Positions 53,996 through 62,496 are shown, numbered from the stretch's first letter. The stretch: 64,000 bases of DNA from Xanthocytophaga agilis (GCF_030068605.1 NZ_JASJOU010000001.1:806001-870000), one strand, 5' to 3'. The notes: generated by a model not told the origin, from the letters alone. Program-made: numbers and translations.

Positions 53996-54009
53996 TTTTC
54001 AACACATTC

Positions 54010-54822
54010 TTATTTCGATTTTTTAGGTGGGTTTAGTACTTCCAAGGCTTTATAAACAGCCTGGTGAAGAATAGTAGCGTGATTCAGGTCTGGAAAATAG
54101 CCGAAGCTTACTTTTATATTTTTATTCTTTTGCAAAATTTCCACCAGGTTTTTTGCATCTCCTTCCATAATGGGACCTTCTTTGCCCACTGCTACATAGA
54201 TATCCATTGGAGAAGCTGAGAAAATAGGTTTTATTGCTAGTAAGGATTCTTTGTCCCACCACAGGCTAGGACTTACAATAATATACTGAGTAAAAAGATA
54301 CGGCTTTTTAAAGATTATTTCAGTTGCAAGCAAACCTCCTAATGACTGCCCAATCAGTGTTTTTGATGAGTTTGTATGATAGTTTTTACTGATAAATGGT
54401 TGTAGTTCCTTTTCAATAAACCCTAAAAACTTTTGTGAACCACCCGTAGTTGGAAAATCCTTTTTGTCTTTGGCGATTGTCGTTGGGAAAGTGAAATCGC
54501 GTCTTCTGTCTACATTGGCGATACCTACTACTATACTTGGAGGCATCATCTGCATCATGGTGAAAAACTGGACAAGTCCACAAATATGAACAAAGTCTTC
54601 ATTTGCTGAGCCATCTAACAGATACATTACTGGGTAACGAGTTGTATCTCCATTTGAATAGACTTCCGGTAAATAAATATTGATAATTCTCTTTTCTCCC
54701 AGTTGAGAGGACTCTAATTCTATAGTTTGTCCCAATACAAAAGGCTTAGGGGCTGAAGAACTATTTTGTGCATGTAACGCAATTGAAAATAGAAAGAAGC
54801 TTAACAGGTAGAGTTGTTTCAT
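54010..54822 (-). CDS. Secreted alpha/beta-hydrolase-fold esterase (esterase D-like)
   Basis: This 270-aa protein has a signal peptide (about 1-18, ending LHAQ). It contains RIINIYLPEVY, YPVMYLLDG, a nucleophile elbow GQSLGG (catalytic Ser) and a His near the C-terminus in DLNHATILH. This is the pattern of the putative esterase family that includes siderophore esterases (IroE/Fes-like) and S-formylglutathione hydrolase-like enzymes. It acts in the periplasm; the substrate is unknown. Note the convergent neighbour with a terminator at 53964. Confidence 0.85.
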   Translation of the reverse strand: MKQLYLLSFFLFSIALHAQNSSSAPKPFVLGQTIELESSQLGEKRIINIYLPEVYSNGDTTRYPVMYLLDGSANEDFVHICGLVQFFTMMQMMPPSIVVGIANVDRRRDFTFPTTIAKDKKDFPTTGGSQKFLGFIEKELQPFISKNYHTNSSKTLIGQSLGGLLATEIIFKKPYLFTQYIIVSPSLWWDKESLLAIKPIFSASPMDIYVAVGKEGPIMEGDAKNLVEILQKNKNIKVSFGYFPDLNHATILHQAVYKALEVLNPPKKSK

Positions 54823-54969
54823 AGATAATCAGTATAGAAATCAAGTTTTTAAGCAAATGTATCATTTTTTGTGAATGGACAGTAATGACCTTTTGTCAAA
54901 CTGTTAGAGCTATCTTCTGTTAAATAGAAGAACAATGATTTTTTACAATTTTCTGCTTCTCTGCCCTGG

Positions 54970-54977
54970 TACATTTG
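54970..54977 (+). promoter_or_regulatory. -7 element upstream of the SnoaL-ABM gene
   Basis: TACATTTG matches TAnnTTTG and lies 24 bases before the ATG at 55002. No clear -33 TTG is present at the usual spacing. Confidence 0.4.
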
Positions 54978-55001
54978 TCATAGAAACAAGCCAATAGTAT
55001 C

Positions 55002-55880
55002 ATGAAAAATAACCAAATATGGATCTGCCTGCTTGGCACTATGTTGCTAACAGGGATAAGCACAGAAGCTCAATCCCCATCAAAAAAATCAATTAAACAT
55101 ACTAAACACAAGGAAGTTTCTATGACTACATCTGCAGCAAACAAAGAAGTGATACAAAGTTTGTATGAACACGGACTTAACCAGCGCAATCGCCAGGTAT
55201 TAACCGCGTTGGTTTCAAGTGACTATACAGCAATAAGCGGTAAACGAGGTGTTGAAGGGTTTGAAGAAACTATTTTAGCTTTGCTTAAAGCTTTTCCAGA
55301 TGCAAAGTGGGAGATGAGAGAATTAATCAGCGAAGGAGATAAGGTGGTGGTTAGGCAGTCTGTACATGGTACACAAACTGCTCCATTCCAGAATATAAAA
55401 GCAACCCGTAAAACCATTGAAACAAATGCTATCGTCATTTATCAACTGAAAGATGGAAAGATTATTAGCAGCCAGATATTGACAGACAGACTGGGATTCC
55501 TACAACAGTTAGGTGTATTGCCTGTTGATCTTTCAACTGTATCTGTAAAAGCTAAAAACGAACAGCAAGTTACTTTTATAGATAAATTTTTTGTCCCTAA
55601 GGCTGCCAAGGAGGAGTTTCATCAAAGAGTAGTAATAAACCGAAACTTTATCAAAGAACTCCCTGGATTTGTAAAGGACGTTGTGTATGAACACACGGAT
55701 GAAAATGGAAATCTTTCGTGTATTACTGTGGCAACCTGGGAGAGTCAGCAGGCACTGGATCATGCCAAACAGGTTGTACAGGCAGAATATAAAAAAGAGG
55801 GATTTAACCCATTCGACATGTTTACACGTTTAGGAATTACCATGGATAGATCTGTTTATGAGGAAGTAGGAAGTAATTAA
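55002..55880 (+). CDS. SnoaL-like ester cyclase fused to an ABM domain, secreted
   Basis: This 292-aa protein has a signal peptide (about 1-23, ending TEAQ). A SnoaL/NTF2-like polyketide-cyclase domain (about 45-170: EVIQSLYEHGLNQRNRQVLT, LLKAFPDAKWEM, DRLGFLQQLG) is followed by an antibiotic-biosynthesis-monooxygenase domain (about 190-275: VTFIDKFFVPKAAKEEFHQR, ITVATWESQQALDHAK). Each fold is common alone; the fusion is less so. The substrate is unknown. Confidence 0.8.
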   Translation: MKNNQIWICLLGTMLLTGISTEAQSPSKKSIKHTKHKEVSMTTSAANKEVIQSLYEHGLNQRNRQVLTALVSSDYTAISGKRGVEGFEETILALLKAFPDAKWEMRELISEGDKVVVRQSVHGTQTAPFQNIKATRKTIETNAIVIYQLKDGKIISSQILTDRLGFLQQLGVLPVDLSTVSVKAKNEQQVTFIDKFFVPKAAKEEFHQRVVINRNFIKELPGFVKDVVYEHTDENGNLSCITVATWESQQALDHAKQVVQAEYKKEGFNPFDMFTRLGITMDRSVYEEVGSN

Positions 55881-55957
55881 GAAGTGGGAGAATCTGTAGA
55901 GTTCTTATCTTGTTCCATAGTTTTTGGCAAGGCGGTCTAAATAAATAAACCTCCTCG

Positions 55958-56072
55958 TTGTCCTTCTGAAAGAAGCTTGTGGCAAGGTTAGCGGCCTTTC
56001 CCATTGGAAAATAATCTTTTCTCACAAACCAAACAGGGCTCTATTTGTCAAAAGTTTCTTTCAGAAGGACAA
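55958..56072. repeat. 17-bp perfect inverted repeat (possible palindromic repeat element)
   Basis: TTGTCCTTCTGAAAGAA (55958-55974) and its exact reverse complement (56056-56072) flank 81 bases. The similarity continues inward, imperfectly, for about 15 more bases on each side. A close relative of the arm occurs at 17346-17360. This looks like a member of a dispersed non-coding palindromic repeat family. Confidence 0.65.
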
Positions 56073-56095
56073 AAAAGTAGTAATACAAGGCAAAA

Positions 56096-56359
56096 TATTC
56101 AAAAGATGGTCAACACAGATAATTGACCGGAACTATGGTCAAAATGGTAATCGAAGACCGAGTGATCGGGCAACTATTCAACAAGGTGAGTGAACAGAAA
56201 TCGAATCACTTTGCTAAATGACCAGAACTCTGTTCACTTTTTATTTTGACCATACTTCTGGTCACTTTTCAGAAATATTCGAACTCTGTTCATTTTTATC
56301 TTTGACTGGTAGTCCGGTCATAACTGAAAACTATCCGAATGTCTGTCAAACAATTGTTC
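56096..56359. repeat. Degenerate tandem array of nine 28-bp units with dyad core
   Basis: Units start at 56096, 56125, 56164, 56192, 56220, 56248, 56276, 56304 and 56332. Spacing is exactly 28 from 56164 on, 29 for the first step and 39 for the second. The first 17 bases follow the consensus GACCRGAACTCTGGTCA. All nine have A at position 2 and TCA at positions 15-17. The consensus core is a dyad of 7-bp arms (GACCAGA, TCTGGTC) with a 2-base centre, followed by an AT-rich 11-base spacer. It ends 6 bases from the stop of the barrel gene. Confidence 0.8.
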
Positions 56360-56365
56360 TCGAAA

Positions 56366-57160
56366 TTATTGGCCCTGAAGAGTCAACGTAATACCTAATC
56401 GGAAGGTAATCTGTTCAATGTACGACTTGTATACATTGCCTACATGGTGTTCATGAACAACCTGACTTTGGGTATTGATAAATCGGGCAGTATAGGGAGT
56501 CGATCCATCTGCATTCGTTACCGGATGGTGATGATTTACCGGATCAGGATCTGCAGGGATATTGACATTCATATATCGTACAGACCCACCCTTTGTGTAA
56601 TCTGCGGATAGATCTATCCAGAATCTTTCTGGAATTGCTTTCTTAAATACTGTACTTATATCCCATCGAACACCAGCCCCTAGGGTAGCAGCAAAGGCCC
56701 CATCCTTCAAAAGTGAGGTGTTTTCCAGGGGCTTACATCCATCTGTATCCTGAGGGTCAGGTATACTTAGATTTGTCCAGTAGTGGAAGTATCCTCCTTT
56801 GGCCTGTATATAAGGAATTATGCCTCCTGTTTGTATAAGATTTACCCTACTAACCAGCATGAAAGAACTAAAACTATTATTGACATTAACATCTACTTCT
56901 GTAGAAGACCCATCGCTGAACTGATACCTCTGATGTGTTTTCTGGCTGCCATAGCCATTAATCCCTATTTCTGCGCCAACAGAAAAAGGGGTATTAGGTA
57001 GTCTGTACATACCTTGGAGATTTAGCCCACCAGCATGTTTAATATACTTTCCCATGACACCCTGAGGGCGTGAATAATTCCCTTGTAACGACCATTCCAT
57101 CTGAGCGGATGCAAATTGAAAAATGGCCAGAAAGAAAATAAGTAAAAATGGTTTTTTCAT
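56366..57160 (-). CDS. Outer-membrane beta-barrel protein
   Basis: This protein is 264 aa from ATG 57160, where a clean signal peptide (ending FASAQ) begins; the frame is open to 57238 but those residues are not signal-like. The mature part has alternating strands typical of OmpA/OprF-like or porin-type small barrels (WSLQGNYSRPQGVMGKYIKH, FAATLGAGVRWDIS, ITFRLGITLTLQ). A loop is His-rich (DPVNHHHPVTN). Role unknown. Its 3' end abuts the 28-bp repeat array. Confidence 0.75.
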   Translation of the reverse strand: MKKPFLLIFFLAIFQFASAQMEWSLQGNYSRPQGVMGKYIKHAGGLNLQGMYRLPNTPFSVGAEIGINGYGSQKTHQRYQFSDGSSTEVDVNVNNSFSSFMLVSRVNLIQTGGIIPYIQAKGGYFHYWTNLSIPDPQDTDGCKPLENTSLLKDGAFAATLGAGVRWDISTVFKKAIPERFWIDLSADYTKGGSVRYMNVNIPADPDPVNHHHPVTNADGSTPYTARFINTQSQVVHEHHVGNVYKSYIEQITFRLGITLTLQGQ

Positions 57161-57359
57161 AGTATGCAAGTAGTTGAGTTGAAAGATAAGATATTGTAAG
57201 AGAGGGAATTGTGATGCAATCTTTAGAGCAAAATTCATGCTGAACTCATGTGGATATACTTCCTTATATGAGATTTATTTATATTTACTAGATTTTTTAC
57301 TGGTAATACCTATTTTATTTAGATTACAGAAAAGCCTAACATAAAAACTTAGTGTTAGT

Positions 57360-57875
57360 ATGAAGAAAGAATCGTTTAAAACCTGGTGTTTCCGTTTGTT
57401 TATGAACTGGTATCCTATGTACATGGGTACAGGCGGTAAGATACTGCGTATCTCGGGTGACTGGCAGGAAGTTAAGGTTCGTTTGCGTCGTAGTTTGTGG
57501 ACATACAATTATGTAGGGACCATATTTGGCGGAAGCTATTTCAGTGCTTCGGACCCTTTTTATATGCTTATGTTACTTCATAATCTGGGTAAAGGATTTG
57601 TTGTATGGGATAAATCGGCTAGTATACGTTTTAAAAAGCCCGGTAAAACCACTCTATATGCTGACTTTTTAATCACACCTGCCATTTTAGCTGAGATCCA
57701 GTGACAGATACTTATTTCAGGTGAGATAGATTACTCGTTTGTTGTACACTGGAAAGACAAAACCGATAAGGTCTATGCAGAAATAGAAAGAAGTGTATAT
57801 ATTGCCGATAAACAGCATTACCTAAAAAAACAGGCTGCCCGTCAGCTTTCTGCTCATGAAAATCCAAATTCGTGA
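57360..57875 (+). pseudogene. DUF4442 domain gene interrupted by an in-frame TGA
   Basis: Residues 1-114 (KTWCFRLFMNWYPMYMGTGG, YNYVGTIFGGSYFSASDPFY, VVWDKSASIRFKKPGKTTLY) are a hotdog-fold DUF4442 protein, related to thioesterases. Codon 115 at 57702-57704 is TGA. The same frame continues for 56 residues (LISGEIDYSFVVHWKDKTDK, VYAEIERSVYIADKQHY) that match the family's C-terminal half, to a TGA at 57873. A single C-to-T change in a CGA Arg codon would explain it. The 3' end overlaps the GNAT gene start by 20 bases. Confidence 0.8.
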
Positions 57876-58296
57876 AGGTACCATAGATGAAGTACTTTCC
57901 GTTTATCAATCCATTCCTGAATTTCAGAATGCTCCAGCCAAAAAGGCTTATGAACAGCGTTTGTTTCATTCTAACCGATATCTGATCCTTATAGCCTGCA
58001 ATTATACACAGCCTATTGGTTTTAAAGTAGGATATGAAAAGGATACAGATGGTTCGTTTTACAGTTGGATGGGGGGAGTTGCCAACGAATACCGCCGACA
58101 TGGTGTTGCCGGGCAATTAATGGATGTAATGATACAGTGGGCTAAAGATCAAGGATACATAACTCTTCGCTTCAAAACACGTAATTGTTTCAAACCTATG
58201 CTGATCTTTGGCATAAAACGTGGATTTGATATTTATGGCATTGAACCCAGAGAAACACTGGAGGATTATAGAATTTTATTGGAAAAGAGATTATAA
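57856..58296 (+). CDS. GNAT family N-acetyltransferase
   Basis: This 146-aa cytosolic protein has the acetyl-CoA-binding block GVANEYRRHGVAGQLMDVMI (RxxGxA/G pattern) and the preceding strand FYSWMGGV. The C-terminal part (NCFKPMLIFGIKRGFDIYGI) fits the GNAT fold. The substrate is unknown. Its start lies inside the 3' end of the DUF4442 reading frame, implying coupled translation of an originally intact upstream gene. It is followed 23 bases later by an NTF2-like gene. Confidence 0.88.
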   Translation: MKIQIREGTIDEVLSVYQSIPEFQNAPAKKAYEQRLFHSNRYLILIACNYTQPIGFKVGYEKDTDGSFYSWMGGVANEYRRHGVAGQLMDVMIQWAKDQGYITLRFKTRNCFKPMLIFGIKRGFDIYGIEPRETLEDYRILLEKRL

Positions 58297-58319
58297 AAGG
58301 ACAAACTACATACTTTTAC

Positions 58320-58799
58320 ATGAGTCAAAACCAACAAGTTATAGAAACCTTATATTCTTCTTTTTCCAGAAAAGATTATAAGGGAATGGCTGCCTGTTAT
58401 CATCCGGATGCTACCTTTACAGATGAGGCTTTTAATCTGAAGTCAGCAAAAGAGATTGCTGCTATGTGGCATATGTTGATTGAGTCCGGAAAAGATATGC
58501 GCATGGAGTATAGAGATATTCAGGCTGATCAACAGACAGGTAAGGCACATTGGGAAGCCTACTACAGTTTTTCCAGAACAGGGAACAAGGTACATAATAT
58601 CATTGATGCTACTTTTGAGTTTAAAGAAGGTAAGATTATCAGGCATCGGGATTATTTCAATTTCTGGAGATGGGCAGGCATGGCTTTGGGGATGCCTGGG
58701 AAACTTTTGGGATGGACTCCTCTGATCCGGAATAAAGTCCAGAGGACAGCCCGGCAAAATCTGGATAAATTTATAGCCAAACATCCTGAATACTCATAA
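58320..58799 (+). CDS. NTF2/SnoaL-like protein
   Basis: This 159-aa protein has the opening VIETLYSSFSRKDYKGMAAC then YHPDATFTDEAF and EFKEGKIIRHRDYFNFWRWA. It is a cone-shaped alpha+beta NTF2-like fold used by ketosteroid-isomerase and SnoaL-type enzymes. The C-terminal extension (LLGWTPLIRNKVQRTARQNL) is typical of a Bacteroidota subgroup. No catalytic assignment is possible. It forms a run with the GNAT gene and the next NTF2-like gene. Confidence 0.85.
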   Translation: MSQNQQVIETLYSSFSRKDYKGMAACYHPDATFTDEAFNLKSAKEIAAMWHMLIESGKDMRMEYRDIQADQQTGKAHWEAYYSFSRTGNKVHNIIDATFEFKEGKIIRHRDYFNFWRWAGMALGMPGKLLGWTPLIRNKVQRTARQNLDKFIAKHPEYS

Positions 58800-58831
58800 G
58801 CTTTGTAGTCTTCTTTAACTATAACCACACT

Positions 58832-59281
58832 ATGACTGATTATATAGAGGTAGTAAATGTTGTCCAGAATATCTTCATTGGTGCAGATGAACGAGACTGG
58901 CAAATGGTGCATGCTTCTTTTGCTCCCAGGGTATTATTAGATTATACATCTATGACAGGAGGCAAACCTACAGAACTAGTACCTGAACAAATCATTGATG
59001 CCTGGAAAGCATTATTACCCGGTTTTCAGGCTACTCAGCATCAGTTAGGAAATTTTAAGACTGTTGTACAAGAGAATAAGGCAGATGTGTTTTGTTATGG
59101 TACTGCCACACATTATCTGCCTAATCCCAGTAATCAAAATGTCTGGACAGTAGTAGGCACTTACTTATTTCAGTTAATCAAAAAGGATAATGAATGGAAA
59201 GTGAGCAGGATGAAGTTTAACTTTAAATACCAGGATGGCAATCTGGAATTACCCAAACTGGCAACTGAAAAAGTAAAATGA
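58832..59281 (+). CDS. NTF2/SnoaL-like protein
   Basis: This 149-aa protein of the NTF2-like superfamily (SnoaL_4 type) reads VVNVVQNIFIGADERDWQMV then HASFAPRVLLDYTSM and VVGTYLFQLIKKDNEWKVSR. It lies 32 bases after the previous NTF2-like gene, on the same strand, and is only distantly similar to it. Function unknown. A 17-bp-arm terminator begins at its stop codon. Confidence 0.85.
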   Translation: MTDYIEVVNVVQNIFIGADERDWQMVHASFAPRVLLDYTSMTGGKPTELVPEQIIDAWKALLPGFQATQHQLGNFKTVVQENKADVFCYGTATHYLPNPSNQNVWTVVGTYLFQLIKKDNEWKVSRMKFNFKYQDGNLELPKLATEKVK

Positions 59282-59322
59282 TAAATCCATCCACTAGACA
59301 TATAACTAGTGGATGGATTTAT
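59281..59322. terminator. Long-stem bidirectional terminator
   Basis: A perfect 17-bp stem (59281-59297 with 59306-59322) and 8-nt loop begins at the last base of a stop codon. It lies between convergent genes ending at 59281 (+) and 59346 (-). Confidence 0.85.
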
Positions 59323-59345
59323 GCCTCTATATAGTAATCATAGCA

Positions 59346-60737
59346 TCAATGATGCATCGAATGTTTGTTCATCATAAGCAGAGAAGGGGTCAGACGTATA
59401 TATACCTGTGCTGAAAAAGGTGTCTTCCCATAGATACTTTCCAGTGTTTTTTCTGGCATATAAAGTGATCCCTGTATACCTGCGTTCACATTGGTATGCA
59501 GAAATGTATATACAGTGTAACTAACTCCAAGAGTAATGGCATGTACACTGAAGCGTTGATCTGCTAATAAAGGGTCTCCAGCATCTGCATCTAAACCAAG
59601 TTCTTCTGACGATTTTTGTACAAATTCATAACGCCCATAGGTTGCAAAACGGTTGAGTTGTAAATTGCTTTCTGCCAGCACAGAGTGCTCTTTATGATGC
59701 CCCCCCGCATCATTGAGCCCCCATACCAGGGATGATGTCCAATGGCTATTGGGATTCAGCATTTTGCTATGAATAACAGAGGCTGTAGTTCGTTTAATGT
59801 CTTCTGAAGGATGTAATTGTTCCGGACTTTTAATCCAGCCCTGTGAAAATTGCAGAGCAAAATTAGCTGTTGGGTTCATAGAAATCCGATAGCTGTAACT
59901 ATCAAACCTGGGCTTGTCAAAATCATACCGATGCTCGTCAGGTTCACGACCTGTGAAACTGGAGCCTTCTACTTTGAACATCTTGTATCTCAATCCTACC
60001 GTTGCTACTCCAAATACAATGTGTGTTGCATCTTGCCAGTGGTGACTCAGCGGTGCATCCGGATTATTAAAAGCAGAAATACGGTGCATAAAAGCTGTTG
60101 GTCCAATAGCAGGTTCGCCCGGATATCCAATATAGCCAAACACATCCATATCCTTATTAATCATATGCGTATAGCCTACACTTACTTCTGAAAACAGATC
60201 ATGCGGATGTTGCCTGTCAATCAGTGGTCTCCCTTGATACGATTCACCAGACTGAAAGAGTAGGGGATAACCATCATTTCCGAGAGTTAAGGGATCTAGT
60301 GACATCATCAAATGGAAAGAAAGAAGTCCTTTTTTGCCAATTTCCCGTTGAGCCATCCCCATAAACCAGTTAGGCGCATCAAACTTTTTGCCTCCCCGAA
60401 TGTAATTATTGTTCAAATTCTGCCAGTTCTGACGCAGAAAGACACTTCCATGTATCATGTAGCTCCATTTTCCGGAATGTTTCATATAGGCATACATTGG
60501 CGTTGCATCTGGGAGCCAGGAGGTGCCTGAACCATTTCGGTTCATGGGAAGGTTTCTGGAAAACGAATGTGTCATGACTGGCATGTCTTCATGATGCATA
60601 TGCTCTGTATAAGATGAATCCTTTTGACTATGGGATGTGCTATCATGTTTCATCCCTTCCATGTTGTGATGTTCATGTTGAGCAATAGCGGGATAGATGC
60701 CGAAAGTCAGCATTAGCATAAAAAATACTATTTTCAT
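59346..60737 (-). CDS. His/Met-rich outer-membrane protein of the copper cluster
   Basis: This 463-aa protein has a signal peptide (about 1-19, ending AIAQ). A His/Met-rich segment follows (HEHHNMEGMKH, then EHMHHEDMPVMTHS) and binds soft metals by composition. The rest is an outer-membrane-type barrel with repeated aromatic strands. It ends MMNKHSMHH, again metal-binding in character. It is the last gene of a minus-strand cluster with CopA, CDF and HMA genes, so a copper-binding or export role is likely but inferred. Confidence 0.8.
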   Translation of the reverse strand: MKIVFFMLMLTFGIYPAIAQHEHHNMEGMKHDSTSHSQKDSSYTEHMHHEDMPVMTHSFSRNLPMNRNGSGTSWLPDATPMYAYMKHSGKWSYMIHGSVFLRQNWQNLNNNYIRGGKKFDAPNWFMGMAQREIGKKGLLSFHLMMSLDPLTLGNDGYPLLFQSGESYQGRPLIDRQHPHDLFSEVSVGYTHMINKDMDVFGYIGYPGEPAIGPTAFMHRISAFNNPDAPLSHHWQDATHIVFGVATVGLRYKMFKVEGSSFTGREPDEHRYDFDKPRFDSYSYRISMNPTANFALQFSQGWIKSPEQLHPSEDIKRTTASVIHSKMLNPNSHWTSSLVWGLNDAGGHHKEHSVLAESNLQLNRFATYGRYEFVQKSSEELGLDADAGDPLLADQRFSVHAITLGVSYTVYTFLHTNVNAGIQGSLYMPEKTLESIYGKTPFSAQVYIRLTPSLLMMNKHSMHH

Positions 60738-60844
60738 ATTAATGGTATTAAATGGTGTTGAAGATCTGATTGGAATCGAAGCAGTTCAATGGTAGATAGA
60801 ATAGCTTCATAGAATAAAAAATTGGGTCTCTGTCAGAGCTAGTA

Positions 60845-61177
60845 TCAGATAATCAGCTTCCTGTATTGGAGATACAAAGGAAGAGAAGGGGTTTTATGTC
60901 TTGAACTAAAATGGAAGAATTTACCATTGTCATCAAGTGGAAATGCTGGATAAAAAAGGGAATAAAACGCACTGATTACATTCTGCTCTGAACGTGTTTC
61001 ATACAATTGACTACGTGAAACTACCTTCCACAAAGCAGATAAGCTGTTGCAGTCATTGGTTGTTGAGCGACAAGTCTGTTGCGTATGGCATGGACATTCT
61101 CTGGTACAATTCTTCTGTGTTTCGGCTGGGAGCAGGAACGAGAGAAGAATCAATACCAGAGACGCTATGCTTTTCAT
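60845..61177 (-). CDS. Small secreted Cys-rich protein of the copper cluster
   Basis: This 110-aa protein has a signal peptide (about 1-20, ending LPAET). The mature start has six Cys (KNCTRECPCHTQQTCRSTTN, then DC), which could bind copper or form disulfides. The C-terminal half (NVISAFYSLFYPAFPLDDNG) is not Cys-rich. It lies between the HMA chaperone and the His/Met-rich barrel gene. No family is recognised. Confidence 0.65.
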   Translation of the reverse strand: MKSIASLVLILLSFLLPAETQKNCTRECPCHTQQTCRSTTNDCNSLSALWKVVSRSQLYETRSEQNVISAFYSLFYPAFPLDDNGKFFHFSSRHKTPSLPLYLQYRKLII

Positions 61178-61204
61178 ATGGAGTGGTTTTTACAATTTTT
61201 TATT

Positions 61205-61414
61205 TTATATGGTCTCGCCTTTATATCCGGCTTTTCCCAAGGCTTCCGTTACTTGTTCAGCCTTTACATTTTCTGTTTCTACTTCTAACACCTTGTCTGG
61301 ACTTGCCAGATCTACTTTCCATTTGTCTATGCCTTGTACTGCATTCAAATGTGGAGTTACTTTGGCTATACAGCCATCACATTTGATATTGGTTTTAAAT
61401 TTTAGTGTCTTCAT
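61205..61414 (-). CDS. Heavy-metal-associated (HMA) domain copper chaperone
   Basis: This 69-aa single-domain HMA protein has the metal-binding motif KCDGCIAKV (CxxC) and the fold signature LNAVQGIDKWKVDL and ALGKAGYKGE. Such proteins (CopZ/Atx1-like) carry Cu(I) to CopA-type ATPases. It lies downstream of the CDF and CopA genes on the same strand and is 27 bases from the Cys-rich protein gene. Confidence 0.9.
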   Translation of the reverse strand: MKTLKFKTNIKCDGCIAKVTPHLNAVQGIDKWKVDLASPDKVLEVETENVKAEQVTEALGKAGYKGETI

Positions 61415-61516
61415 AACTTTAGTGAATTTGATACTACAAAGATAGCAGGAGATAGAAGGTATACTGTTATATAATTGTCGTTATCATGTGTATAATTTTG
61501 GTATAATAAACAAATA

Positions 61517-62452
61517 TTAACACTGCCTACTGGTACATTCCTGTGTAACTAACTCTGTTTCAAAGGTTGCATGTTGAATATTCATATGTTCCAGTTCATG
61601 CCGGAGTTGCTTCTTGATCTGATCTGCTGCTTCAAAATCCGTATTGCTATCCAAAACCAGATGAGCTGTGAGTGCATTCTCAGTTGTGCTTATAGCCCAG
61701 ATATGAATATGGTGTATTTTGTGAATACCTTTTATCTGTAAAGCTTTTGATTCTACCTCATCTAAATTAATGTCTTTGGGTACACCATCCAATGAAAGAA
61801 TAATGCTATCTCGCAATAGTCCCCATGTGCCAATCAGAATCACAACAATTACAATAAAGCTGGTAATACTATCTACCCAGTACCAGCCTGTAGCAGAAAT
61901 GAGTAAACCCGCAAAGACTACTCCTAACGATACCAACGCATCAGCTGCCATATGCAGATAAGCCCCTTTAATATTCAAATCAGTATGCTGACTTCGAAAA
62001 AAGAGAAATGCGGTCAATGAATTAATTAGAATTCCCACACCTGCAACAATTGCCACTTCACGGCCCTCAATGGGTTGCGGGTGATTTAGTCGCATGGCTG
62101 CTTCATAGCCAATGCCTCCAATTGCAATCAATAGGATAACTGCATTCAATAAGGCAACCAGTATAGTTGTTTTTCGATAGCCATATGTGAATGTATGGGT
62201 TGGCTTTACTTTGGCAAGACGAAATGCCAGGAGTGCTAATGCCAGACTGGCTACATCACTTAGATTATGACCCGCATCTGTAAGCAGAGCCAGTGATTTG
62301 GAGTATAGGCCCACCCCGGCCTCAATAACTACAAACGCCAAATTGAGCACAATACCTACCACAAAAGCTGTGTTTATATTGGTGATAGGGCCATGAATAT
62401 GTCCATGATCGTGTGAATGACTGTGCCCGTTATGCGAATGTGTATGTGCCAT
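61517..62452 (-). CDS. Cation diffusion facilitator (CzcD-like) metal transporter
   Basis: This protein is 311 aa from ATG 62452, which begins the His-rich N-terminus HTHSHNGHSHSHDHGHIHG. A TTG at 62488 would add residues before it. The transporter has six TM helices, with DAGHNLSDVASL in TM2 and the matching HMAADALVSL in TM5, both HxxxD-type metal sites. A cytosolic C-terminal domain includes HKIHHIHIWAI. CDF proteins export Zn2+, Co2+ or Cd2+ by proton exchange. It follows the CopA gene after 44 bases. Confidence 0.93.
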   Translation of the reverse strand: MAHTHSHNGHSHSHDHGHIHGPITNINTAFVVGIVLNLAFVVIEAGVGLYSKSLALLTDAGHNLSDVASLALALLAFRLAKVKPTHTFTYGYRKTTILVALLNAVILLIAIGGIGYEAAMRLNHPQPIEGREVAIVAGVGILINSLTAFLFFRSQHTDLNIKGAYLHMAADALVSLGVVFAGLLISATGWYWVDSITSFIVIVVILIGTWGLLRDSIILSLDGVPKDINLDEVESKALQIKGIHKIHHIHIWAISTTENALTAHLVLDSNTDFEAADQIKKQLRHELEHMNIQHATFETELVTQECTSRQC

Positions 62453-62496
62453 AAGATGCAGTAGTAATGGTTGTAAAGTTGCGTACAATCAGGAAT

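Larger units (their letters stand above)
55881..56365. other. 485-base intergenic region with two repeat structures
   Basis: This gap between convergent genes carries the inverted repeat at 55958-56072 and the 28-bp tandem array at 56096-56359. No ORF in it looks real. Confidence 0.7.

Noticed and set aside
55837-56025. 62-codon minus-strand frame overlapping the SnoaL-ABM gene end
   Set aside because: It runs through the inverted repeat arm and the end of a real gene on the other strand, so it looks like a by-product of repeat sequence.
56096-56359. CRISPR array
   Set aside because: The repeats are degenerate and directly adjoining with no unique spacers, and no cas genes are present.
61047-61445. 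Plus-strand frames over the HMA and Cys-rich protein genes
   Set aside because: They lie opposite clearly recognisable minus-strand genes (CxxC chaperone, signal peptide) and have no domain.
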